Of a stretch of DNA of 64,000 nucleotides, positions 42,101 to 53,061 are shown piece after piece. This stretch comes from Galerina marginata (taxonomy: Eukaryota > Basidiomycota > Agaricomycetes > Agaricales > Galerinaceae). The translations under genes and the position numbers were made by a program. Location: contig JAECYW010000013.1 of assembly GCA_023014335.1 (NCBI GenBank), positions 372,001-436,000 of the forward strand. The letters run 5' to 3'. The notes below the pieces were generated by a model. The model saw only the letters and a program-made list of their open reading frames with translations, was not told where the DNA came from and made no database searches. Each line of letters begins with the position of its first letter. Within the stretch, counting starts at the first letter, position 1.

Positions 42101-43441
42101 ACCCAAAGGCGCATATGACCCGCGTTGGTTCATCGAGGGTAAAGTCGACGAATCTTCATTCAATTGGTTGAGCGGTTTCTTTGACAAAGGTTCGTTCCAA
42201 GAAACCCTCAGTGGCTGGGCCCAAACTGTCGTCATTGGGCGTGCCCGGCTTGGCGGTATTCCAATGGGTGTGATCGCAGTCGAAACACGTACCATTGAGC
42301 GTGTCGTTCCTGCCGATCCTGCCAATCCTTCTTCATTTGAACAGCGTATTATGGAAGCTGGTCAAGTGTGGTATCCTAATTCGGCTTACAAAACTGCTCA
42401 AGCAATCTTTGACTTCAACCGTGAAGGCCTGCCTTTGATCATATTTGCTAACTGGCGTGGCTTCTCCGGAGGGCAACAAGACATGTACGACGAAGTCTTA
42501 AAACAAGGCTCGAAGATTGTCGATGGGCTATCGAGTTATAAACAACCCGTCTTCGTCTATATTGTGCCGAATGGTGAACTCCGCGGAGGAGCATGGGTAG
42601 TTCTTGACCCTTCCATCAACTCCGAGCAAATGGAGATGTACGCCGATGTCGACTCCCGGGCTGGTGTACTTGAACCAGAGGGTGTTATCGAGATCAAGAT
42701 GCGCCGCGACAAAATCTTGTCTTTAATGTCTAGACTGGATTCGACCTATGCATCCCTGAAACGCGACAGCAAGGACGTGTCGAAGACTTCTGAAGAACGT
42801 GCCGCTGCCGTTGTCGCTCTAGCGGAGAGAGAGACTCTCCTACAGCCGACATACAAGCAGATTGCGCTGCTCTACGCTGACCTCCACGAGTAAGTATCAT
42901 TTCCGTGTATGTTTTACCTCACCTCACGGCTAATATTTTTATAGCCGTACCGGTCGCATGGAAGCTAAGGGATGTGCTAAACCTGCAGTTTGGAAGAACG
43001 CGAGGCGCCACTTCTATTGGGCTGTTCGCGCGCGTGTCGCTCGCTCGGATGCGTTGTCCCTACTTGCAGAGGCTACCCCCGATTCATCATATGAATATCG
43101 AACCCGCCTGTTGAACTCTCTGGCGGCAATTGAGCCAACGACGGAATACCAGCAAATGGCCGAAGCTCTCGAGAGGCTAGATCTGTCGCAGACGGTCTCC
43201 CAGCTTAGAGCCGACCATCTCTTCCGCCAAATGATTCAGTTGACGAAAGATGACCGTAAAGCGGCGATAGGTAGTTTCGTACGCCTTGCCGACAACTTCT
43301 CCGATGAAGAGAGGGCAGCCTTGGTTACCCTCTTGAAAAGTGGTTCTCGGTCGCCAGGTGAGTTTTATGGTATGTCCTCGTCCTGGGAAGTTACTGATAC
43401 TGCTTATAGCACCCCCCTCCTACTCGAATACCACCGCTTGA
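36164..43441 (+). CDS. ACC1: Acetyl-CoA carboxylase, multidomain
   Basis: About a dozen exons encode a full-length ~2,200-residue enzyme. In order: short N terminus ([13 protein letters not shown]); biotin carboxylase domain ([19 protein letters not shown]-binding [33 protein letters not shown]); biotin carboxyl carrier domain with VMKMYLPL at 38613-38640, whose Lys carries biotin; the long central region; carboxyltransferase N half ([30 protein letters not shown]) and C half ([23 protein letters not shown] segment, [29 protein letters not shown]). The C terminus is made by a final 31-nt exon ending PPSYSNTTA. It makes malonyl-CoA in the cytosol for fatty acid synthesis. No missing catalytic motif was seen. 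Confidence 0.97.
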
Positions 43442-43948
43442 CCGCCCTACAGGCTCGTGTATCCATAAATCCTCTCGCTCCTCTTTCATTGTAGTATAGT
43501 ACCCACTCTTGTCAGTAATACCACTCGCAAACTCGTTTTAGTTTAAATAGACCACATAGATTTTTAGGCCTTCTGGCAGAGGATAATACAAAGGAACTTC
43601 TGTCCGCAATAGATTTCTTTGTCGCCCGGAAATCGTATTTCAACCTCAGAATCAGAGCTTGGAAACGCCGAAGGTTTCTAAATTTTGAGGCAAGTAAACA
43701 AACAACAGCCGGGCCGGTACAATCTATATCTAACCGCGAAGTTATCCTGAATCATTCCCGATAACGACTTCCCCAAGACCTTTTTGCAACCACTGGCATT
43801 CACTAAACGTCGTCGAACCTCCATTCGTTGTATCGGTATGTCATAATTGCACAAGAGCGGCGTTTTCTGGAAGTAGGCCGGATCACTAATGGAGAGCAGT
43901 TTCCGTTCTATTGGGCAGGATTGACCACTGGAGTTGGAAGACGCCACG
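43442..43948. other. Intergenic between ACC1 and QNS1
   Basis: About 500 bp between tandem genes; no extra gene or element recognised. Confidence 0.6.
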
Positions 43949-46900
43949 ATGGGGCATCTCATTACCCTGGCTACGTATGTTCTTCTAACATTCTTTCAAA
44001 ACCTTGTCTCAATCTGTTCCCTCAATTTTAGCTGGTAAATTTTTGATCTTTTGATGTTCTGAGCGATACTGACAGTAAATTTGAGCTCTCTCAATCAATG
44101 GGCACTTGATTTCCAAGTATGTCTGCTTCTCCGCTTCTTGCGTTTCCTATTGACACAATGTTTCAGGGGAATTATGAAAGAATCATGGCGAGTGTATCTA
44201 TCGCCAAAAGCCGAGGTGCGACCCTGAGAGTTGGTCCAGAACTCGAGATACCGTTTGTTTTGTATTCGTGTCCCTAATTCACACATTTTACTCAAACCCC
44301 TCTGCAGCGGATACGGATGCTTGGACCACTTCCTGGAGGGTGAGCGTCGTTATGTTAGGTTGAGAAATCGCGTTGATTGGGTACCATATGTAGGTGATAC
44401 TGTTCTTCACTCCTGGGAGGTCCTTGCAAAGATCCTCTCGTCGGAAGAAACTCTAGGTATCGTCTGCGACATTGGAATGTACGCTCAATTTTACTTTTCT
44501 TCCTTTTCTCGCCTTTTCTTGAGCCCATAATCAGGCCGGTGGTGCACAAGAATGTTATATATAATTGTCGAGTTATCATTCACGACAGAAAAATTCTACT
44601 TATTCGCCCCAAAATGTGGCTCGCAAACGACGGAAACTATCGCGAATTGCGTTACTTCACCCCCTGGGCAAAGCACCGTCAATGGGAAGACCATTATCTA
44701 CCACGAATTGTTCAGGCAGTCACCAAACAGGTCATATCACCCACTCTCAATTTATATTAACTCCTAAACATCCTTGAAGACAAAGGTCCCTTTTGGAGAC
44801 GCCGTGGTCAGCACACTCGACACTTGTATTGGTGTGGAGCTTTGTGAGGAGCTTTTTACCCCTGCAAGGTGCTGATTCCATGACTTCGAGTAATTGCTCG
44901 TCTATCTGAACATTTAGTGCAGTCCGCATATTCTCATGGGTCTCGACGGAGTGGAAATCTTCACAAATTCAAGTGGCAGTCATCACGAGTTGCGAAAACT
45001 CTACCGACGCGTTGAGCTCATCAAAGAGGCTACACTCAAGGTAACCCATCTTCATCATTCATGTTATTTATGTTAGCTAATAGAATATTCAAGCTCGGTG
45101 GTATATACCTGTACGCCAACCAACAGGGTTGTGACGGCGACCGTCTTTATTACGATGGATGTGCCATGATCGCCGTCAATGGACGAGTTGTGGCACAAGG
45201 CTCACAATTTTCGTTGTCTGATGTTGAAGTCGTGACCGCAACAATTGACATCGAGGACGTGCGAGCGCATCGAGCTTCATCAAGCAGAAGTATGCAAGCC
45301 GCCGCAGCCGAGAGATACTACAGGGTTGAAGTTGATTTTTCCCTTACAAGCGGGAAATTTGATGTGGTCAGGGAGGAGGATATGGCTGGCCTTGTCGGCA
45401 GCAAATCGATTCCTGTTAAATACCATATTCCAGAAGAAGAAATCGCGTATGTTTTATTTTTGGATGTTGTAGAACCGCCTTACCGTTCACGGTTAGATTG
45501 GGGCCAGCCTGTTGGCTCTGGGATTACCTTCGGCGTTCGAGAACACAAGGATATTTTGTCCCTCTCAGTGGTGGTATTGACAGTTGTGCTACTGCGGTAA
45601 TTGTGTACTCCATGTGTCGCTTAGTCGCTCAAGCAGCTACAAGAGGTGGTAAGCTGTTATTATTTTCATTAATTTTCTCAGTCGCACCTTCATTGTAATT
45701 TCTCCTGCAGAAATCCAGGTCATTGCAGATGCCAGGCGTATAACCGGCGAACCTGAGGACTCGGATTACCTACCAACGGATCCCAATGAGTTCTGCAACA
45801 GAATATTTCACACATGTTATATGGGCACAGAAAATTCAAGCATAGAAACTCGTCGGAGGGCCAAGCAACTTTCAGAGGCTATTGGAAGGTAAGGAATGGA
45901 AATCCCTCAGAACCGATTGACCTTACAACGAAATTATTTAGCTATCACATTGACCTCAACATGGACACCGTCGTTACTGCACTTAGACAGTTATTCTCAT
46001 TTGTCACAGGCGCTCGGCCCCAATTTCGATCTCATGGGGGTTCAAGCGCAGAAAACCTAGCTCTCCAGAATATTCAGGTCAGATCATCCTCTGCGAAAGA
46101 TTGACGGGACACTTAGCTTCATTTTCTTAGGCAAGGCTCCGGATGGTGCTCGCTTACATGTTTGCACAACTTTTGCCCTGGGTAAGAGGGAAGAGTGGAG
46201 GTTTACTCGTCCTTGGAAGTGCGAACGTCGACGAAAGGTTCGCAGAATCTGCATCCCTTTCACTGTTCGATTACCAACAGTTTTGGTAGTCTTCGTGGGT
46301 ACCTTACGAAATATGATTGCTCGTCTGGTGCGTAAATGAAGGCAATAACTGGGCCCGGTGCTGACGTCTTGCAGCGGACATCAACCCTATTGGTGGCATA
46401 AGCAAAACCGACCTGAAGAAGTTCATCGCATATGCTGAACATGCATTCGATCTGCCGGTCTTGCAGAGGTATCTCATTTCAGCCGTGACTTTCTACCAGT
46501 CCCTGATTTGGCAACAGTTTTCTGGATGCGGTCCCTACTGCAGAGCTGGAACCAATAACCGAGTCTTATGTGCAATCAGACGAGGTATGATATATTTCTA
46601 TCCCACCGGTCATTGTTAATACCTTGAAGGCGGATATGGGAATGACATACGATGAATTATCCGTGTTCGGTCGCCTTCGAAAGATTGAGAAGTGTGGCCC
46701 ATACAGCACTTTCACAAAGCTTGTGCACGAATGGGGAAGCTTCCTATCCCCGATCCAGGTGGGCTACATTCACTATCAGAAATCGCCAAACATTAACAGT
46801 CATTAGATCGCCGAGAAAGTGAAATTATTTTTCTTCGAACATGCAAGGAATCGACATAAGATGACGACTTTGACCCCTTCATACCATGCAGTTGGTCTTC

Positions 46901-47147
46901 GTTTAGTTAATTTGCATATCGTTGTCCTCATGTGCATTATGACAGGAATCTTACAGTCCCGACGATAACAGTGAGTTTCACAAAAAAACACACTTTACAA
47001 TACCTGATTTTCTCTAAAGGATTCGACCTGCGGCCTTTCCTATATCCATCTCGTTTCCCTTGGCAATTTAAGAAGATTGATGAGATTGCAGCTGTTTTAC
47101 CTGACAGGTCTAACCAGGTTGCAGTAGATAAAACAAAAACCGAATGA
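43949..47147 (+). CDS. QNS1: Glutamine-dependent NAD+ synthetase
   Basis: Many small exons. N-terminal nitrilase-type glutaminase: [21 protein letters not shown] (acceptor TTTGAG before SLNQW restores this), [14 protein letters not shown] with the catalytic Glu, a Lys-containing [14 protein letters not shown] region, and GVELCEELF, whose Cys is the expected nucleophile. C-terminal NAD synthase: [18 protein letters not shown] (ATP pyrophosphatase loop), [64 protein letters not shown] and [15 protein letters not shown]. It converts deamido-NAD to NAD with glutamine and ATP. Stop at 47145-47147, convergent with SEC6 131 bp away. One donor region (GAAAG|GTTCGC, 46238) is non-optimal but the join keeps a perfectly conserved frame. 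Confidence 0.94.
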
Positions 47148-47278
47148 GTTACATGCATTACAGAAGGCAAATAAATTAAAGACAGGAGTATGGTACACAT
47201 GGATGAAGCCTTATTGTGTATAGAAATACAGTGCTGGAAGTCAGACAAGTAACAGGAAGGGTGTTTATCCAGTATTGT

Positions 47279-49699
47279 TTATGTCCGAAGGAATCTAGAG
47301 AATACATTTTGAACGTTAACTTTCTTCATTATCGTTGGCTCAGGGGCTACGGAGTGTTTTAGTAGAGAGTCAGTCCAGCAGATTTTATGGTACTCACGAT
47401 CTGTCAGCCCTTCTTCCTTGACCTTTCGTTTGATGCTGTCCATGATTTCACTGACAGCAGAACGGTCAAAATCACCGCGTGCTTTCATCAAGCCTTCTAC
47501 AAAGGCAATATTTGGGCCATGAACCTTTGCGAATGACCAAAATGAAAGGAATGTAATATCCTTTGACGCTTCCAGCATTGTCAGGATTAGTTCGAGGACC
47601 TGAAAACGAGCTTCGATTTCTTTGGCTGGTGCCAGGGTGATGAAGAATTCGAAGACTTCTGTGATGTCATCTTTGAACCGCTCAGCGGCTGCAGGCATCT
47701 TGAGCTTTGGTGCATTTGCGAGTGAATTGAGGTATGTCAGTAGGAAGGAGTCGACAAGGTCCTCTACCAGCAATTCAAGCAACGCAGAATTCAGATAGCT
47801 TTGGTAATCCGCCATATAATCGCGCATTGTTTCGACAATTTGTCGCATGACGCCGTCGTACCATGGTGGTTGGAAGAGGTTCTTGGTCGCGGGTTTTAGA
47901 TCATTGAATATAATGTCGATAAGAGTTTGCATGCATTTCTTTGCGACGTCCAAATAACCATCAATGGCATCGTTCATCCGCTCGTTGATAGGTGCTCTAT
48001 ACTTTTCGGACACCAGCGGTTCAAGGCGGGCAAGAAGAGCTTCAGCGAAGTCGGCAGATTTTATCTGATCATTGGCTAAAGCGATGCAGTATTCCACAAG
48101 GCCGCCTGCAACCTCCTCGGGTTTTTCGATCTGTTTCTTAAACTCGGCCTCGAGGACCTTTGACCACTGATCCTGGATGCCACGCATGACTCGGTTGGTC
48201 TCTCCAATAACACGGGCTAGAATTGCCCCTTGGCCACTCTCGGTCGCCAGATCAACTTGTTGGTTAACCATTTGGAACAAAATAATGCCACCCTGCGTCC
48301 CATATAAACCGTCACTGTCAAGCTCAGGAGGCTCGTCGCGCTTGGTGAATTCGGCAATCTCTGTCTTCATGAGATTCGCTGACCATTCGTCGAGTTTTTG
48401 GATGATAAGTTGCACATAATCCTCGATGAGGCTTTGCTCTTTGCCGTCCAGTAACGGAGGTTCAAGCAAGTCCGACGAGACATTGAGTTCCTTCATGTTG
48501 GCTTTATATTCTTTTAACCAATCGTAAAGGGCCAACAATATGCTTGCATCCTTTTTAGAAGCGGCTATTTTCTTGACCACGGAGTTTAGGGCTTTGTGAT
48601 ATTCTCGAAGGTAAAGAGAGAAAATTTCGTAATCGGCTGGAAAACAAGGCACAACATCGCTCTCAATTCGTAGAATATCTTGATAAAGCCATGTCAAGCC
48701 GTTAAGGAAAGCAATTGGATTGTCCTCTGAACGTTTATAAGCGTCCTCGATTTTGTCGTGGATTGACTGCGTAATGGCCTTTATGATTTTGGATCGATAA
48801 TGTTTGAGTACTCGGGCTTCTGCCTGCAGCGACTTGAATTTGAGTGCAGCGTCTAATTTGGCTGCTTTTTTCACAAAGCGCATGACAACGGTCTGAAGGA
48901 CAAGGGGATAAGTCGCGATGTTCGCTGCGGTAGCAGAAGTTCTTACCTTTTCGTCTTCTTTCCCTTCTACCTCAGCTATTTTCACCATCTTAACCACAAC
49001 ATCTGAGTGGCCTGCGCGCACGAGGCCCAAGACGTTCTTAGCCAATTCTAGGATGTGTTCATCGAATTCTGCGATCACTTTATTTAGGCGTTCGAACCAT
49101 CTGGTTAAGGTGGCTTGAGAACCCGGTGACGCTTTTTTGGCTTGATGCATCGTCTGGTTTCGAAAGCGTTCCAGTTGGTTAAGTTGGAAATGAATTACTA
49201 GGAGGTTGGGTGCAGGCCCAATGATTTCTCTCCGGTCAGCAGAGAGCATATGTTCCAAGTCGTCCAATTGAGCTGCCATATCGAGAAGATTGTTGACCAT
49301 TTCTTCTGTTGATTCAAAGTTGCGGTGAACCATCGACACCTACGGAGTATTTACGGAGTATTTAGAGTTATTGAGGAGGAGGAGTGTTGTGAATTGACTT
49401 GCCCTGCTAATTTGGTCGAATGTTGCCACACGAACAGATGGGTCCTCGCATTCCTTCTCTATGGTCATCATTTCATCCTTGATAGCTTGAACATTATCGC
49501 GAGTACTTAGGAACTTTTTCAGCCCAAGTCTCGTAGCCTGTAGTTGCTCTTTCACTCCGTTCTTGAGTCGGGTATCTATCGAAGCTTTCTCTTTTTCGAG
49601 TTTCTTTCGGAAGGCCGAAACCTTGACAAGATCGTCGGGAGACTGAAGGTATTCGCCAATAGCCTGTGCAGCGGATACAGGTCCTACAGGAGCCGCCAT
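47279..49699 (-). CDS. SEC6: Exocyst complex subunit Sec6
   Basis: Two exons (49699-49403, 49339-47279) encode 785 residues. N-terminal coiled coil (LEKEKASIDTRLKNGVKEQL, LKKFLSTRDNVQAIKDEM, then STEEMVNNLLDMAAQLDDLE) followed by the helical-rod Sec6 domain (KIEDAYKRSEDNPIAFLNGL, NIAFVEGLMKARGDFDR, CWTDSLLKHSVAPEPTIM). Sec6 is a core exocyst subunit that tethers secretory vesicles to the plasma membrane and binds SNAREs. The single intron starts GCAAGT rather than GT and ends TAG: a GC-AG intron, since no GT donor in the neighbourhood keeps the frame. MAAPVG was chosen over a Met five codons upstream. Confidence 0.94.
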
Positions 49700-49823
49700 G
49701 GAGGACAAGTGCAACGTTTAACTACATTAACCCTTTGCACTGCACACAATAATCCGGCTGCGCGTGCCGTCACTGCCGTTGGCTCTAAATGCAAGGCCCG
49801 TGTCATCGTCGATTGTCGGTTGA
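49700..49823. promoter_or_regulatory. Bidirectional promoter region, SEC6 / COQ6
   Basis: Only 124 bp separate the two divergent start codons, so the two 5' leaders must nearly abut or overlap. No TATA box seen. Confidence 0.55.
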
Positions 49824-51811
49824 ATGTGGTCAACGACGTCTACCAAGGTTAGTCCTGTGGGTCTTCTGAATATCCTCAAACACCCAGCTTTTGCTCGACC
49901 TAAGAGGAGCCTTACAAGCTATGCGTCCTCTGACATCGTCGACAGGGATGTTGTGATTGTTGGAGGTGGACCAGCCGGGCTTGCCTTGGCAAGTGCATTC
50001 GGTGTGTACTTTTTCTCCATGATAGCCTTTTTCAATACTTAAAGTATCAAATAGGGCACTCGCCTCTTTTAAGGAACAAATTAACCGTTACTTTGATAGA
50101 GGGTGGAGATTTAGACAAAATTAAAGCATGGAAACCAGCACCTGGGCATTTCTCTAACCGCGTGAGCTCATTGACAAACGCGTCTCAATCTTTCTTACAA
50201 GGTATGCTGAATCCCGAGTAAATTGAATTCCGTTTCTGAAGCTCTCAAAAGATATTGGCTCCTGGGATTTTGTTGAAGCAGAGCGTACCTGCGAGGTAGA
50301 ACAATTGCACGTACGAACAAAAGCCGATTAACAGTTTCGATGGAGTTTTGACCGCTTTTGCAATGGCAGGTCTGGGACGGGATCTCAGATGCTCGAATAG
50401 ATTTCTCCTCCAGTGACATAAGATCGCAGTCACCAAACCATAGCATGGCTCGCTTGACTGAAAACTTCAATCTCCAACGAGGGCTTTTGCGCCATCTAGA
50501 CGAAGTACCCAAAGTTCAGGTTCTTCAGCGAACTAAAGTTATATATATTGATCGAGACACAGAGGGTGGTGGTGGGTGGCCGTTAGTACATCTAGATGAC
50601 CAGAAGGTTTTGAGGGCAAGACTTTTGGTGAGGATTAGCGGTATTGCTCGAGGGGTTTTGCCTAACATGTTCAATGTAGGTTGGCGCCGATGGCTTCAAC
50701 TCGCCCGTTCGAGCATTTGCCAGAATACCTTCATTTGGATGGCCCTACGATAAGCAAGCAATCGTAGCTACATTGTTACACTCCCCTCGTGGGGCTTATG
50801 AAGGTCCAAATACAACGGCCTATCAACGTTTTCTGCCAACTGGCCCAATTGCATTTCTTCCACTTGCTCCTACCAATTCCTCACTTGTCTGGTCGACAAC
50901 TCCCTCCTTGGCCGCTGCCCTTCTCGCATGCCACCCCAGCGTCCTTTCTAGCATGATAAATGCCGCATTCCGTTTGCCGGTTGTGTCTCTTAAACATCTT
51001 CACCAAAAAATTCTGGACGCTCATGCCAACGGTTCCCCTATACCCCCAGAACAAATCCGGGAAGAAATTCGATGGCGTGAACAAGCTCATAATATTGATC
51101 CACACTCAGTCTACTCTTCTGTGTCGGTCGAGTCAGCTAGTCATGGTATACCCCCAGCAGGTTCAGAAGATGTCCCCCCCATTGTAACTGAATTACAACC
51201 AGGTTCAATGGCATCCTTCCCTTTGCGATTCAATCATGCTGAATCGTACATTGGCGAGGAATCCGGAACCAGGGCTGTACTTATTGGTGATGCCGCGCAT
51301 ACTATCCATCCCCTCGCTGGTCAAGGGCTGAACCTGGGACTGGCAGACGTTGAATGCCTCTCCAGATGTGTAGAAGAAAGCCTGATCACGGGAGGGGATA
51401 TCGGTGAGTTTGATTCTCAGTATGCATTAGAATAGAGCCTTGTTTCTTACCCGGAATTTAGGATCATATACGGCTCTCCTGCCGTATTCACAGGAAAGAT
51501 ATTTTGCAAACCACACCCTGATGTCCGCTGTTGATAAACTTCACAAATTATATTCAACGGAGAGCCAACCGGTCGTATGGGCGCGATCGATAGGAGTCGA
51601 AGTTATGAATGAATTGGATTCCGTAAAAGCTGCTATGATGATGACAGCTGGGGCGAATTCAGCTAAGAAGGCCGGCGCAGGATCTGCAGGATGGACGCTG
51701 GCTGGAAATACAGTACAAACATTGGCAACTGCTGCACACGCTGTTGGAGCGATCAAAGGAGCTGTTGGTGATGCTGTTGGATCAGTGTTGAAGAACCTGG
51801 CAAGTAGGTAG
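49824..51811 (+). CDS. COQ6: Coq6 ubiquinone-biosynthesis FAD monooxygenase
   Basis: Six or seven exons. Mitochondrial presequence-like N terminus (Arg/Lys/Ser-rich, no acidic residues for 35 residues), then DVVIVGGGPAGLALASAFG (FAD dinucleotide fold), LTVTLIEGGDLDKIKAW, HFSNRVSSLTNASQSFL, DIGSWDFVEAERTCE, VWDGISDARIDFS, MARLTENFNLQRGLLRHL, LLVGADGFNSPVR (DG motif), IPSFGWPYDKQAIVATL and RAVLIGDAAHTIHPLAGQGL (second FAD motif). Coq6 hydroxylates ring C5 in coenzyme Q synthesis on the matrix side of the inner membrane. One intron near 50293-50380 has an ambiguous acceptor: using CAG before GTCTGG gives CEVWDG, slightly shorter than the usual family join. An Ala/Gly-rich amphipathic C-terminal tail (AVGAIKGAVGDAVGSVL) ends the protein. 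Confidence 0.93.
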
Positions 51812-51938
51812 TACTCACTGCTTACTTTAGTGATTGTGACAAATCGCGACGCGATCATGTGATGCAGGTGGACGTGTTGTCACGTTCGAATGTACTTATA
51901 ATTTGAATTCGACATTGAACAATCCCAAGCACGGCCTC

Positions 51939-53061
51939 ATGCAAAATATTCACACTAGACTATGCGTTGAATTCATCCAGTCTCTCTCTTTACATGACCC
52001 ATCGCTGCATGTGAGTGCTTATTCGACAACCAAACCTAACTTCAGTGTACAAGATGTAAACCTCTAGCATCACAGGAGGCAATACGGGATATCACATTAG
52101 CATCTATATTAACTGACTCTGTCAACACCGACAATGCAGCCATTGCTCCTTGCTTGCCCGAAGACCACGATTATCGAAAAGAGCTACTAATGTACGGAAC
52201 CCCTGCTCGCCGTCATGTGAGTAATTCTTTATGACTGATGCGATTTTCAAATTGAAGATTGTCTAGCTCAACCCTACAACTTTGCAACGACTGCTCGAAG
52301 AGGTCCAAACCACGTTGCGTTCTGTAACAGAGTTCTTCCACGGCGGTTTTTAGTAACACTTTTAGTCCGTTACACGATTTTCTGACGAATACTCCTCGTA
52401 GGCGGGTCAGAGGATCGGCATCGTATCGAAGAGTTGGACAATGAACTACCGGAAGCTATTGAACGCTGCAAAGATGAAACAGAGTCCCTCCGGCAGGAAA
52501 TTAAGAAGATGTCCCGCCGATTAACGGAACTAATTGCCAAAATTACTCAGGTAAACTACTCAGATCCAACCTGGTCTTACATACGTTGACTCTAAAGGAA
52601 TGGTGGCTCCTGGGGGTTTTCACTAGAATCACGAGGGCCTCGATCTTGAATTAAAGCAAGCAAGGACTACAACTTTCCCTCCCCACGATGTTGCTCGATC
52701 CGCTTCTGTCGACCTTCTGGCAGCAACAATCGAAGCATCACTTATCAAACTCTCTCTAATGAAGGCCCGCTCTGAACGAACCTTCTATGGTCACCAATCG
52801 AATAAGAATGAGGCCCAAGAACGTTGTGATGTAGCGCAGGCCATATCAACCTTATACACAGTGCTAAAAGAGGATGAAAAGCATCTGAAGATCGAAAGCA
52901 ATTCACTCGACCAACAATTACAGGAATACGAAAATCTCCTGCGGCTCGTAGAAGGCGGAAACGGTGGATATCAGCAAGTCGTCAAAGACTGGACTAAGGT
53001 GAAGCAAGAGACAGACGAATGCCTCAAGGATCTCAGGCGGCTCGGGTGGACGGGAGATTGA
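51939..53061 (+). CDS. Uncharacterised coiled-coil protein, 291 aa
   Basis: Five exons (51939-52010, 52076-52216, 52267-52345, 52402-52550, 52627-53061), all phases consistent, 291 residues, starting 127 bp after COQ6. The N-terminal ~100 residues are helical and Leu-rich (RLCVEFIQSLSLHD, TTLQRLLEEVQTTLRS). The rest is heptad-like coiled coil (IEELDNELPEAIERCKDE, LRQEIKKMSRRLTELIAKI, LDQQLQEYENLLRLV), ending WTKVKQETDECLKDLRRLGW. No enzyme motif. The layout resembles small spindle or kinetochore coiled-coil subunits (for example augmin-type), but this is a guess from shape only. Good splice sites at each junction make a real gene likely. Confidence 0.8.
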
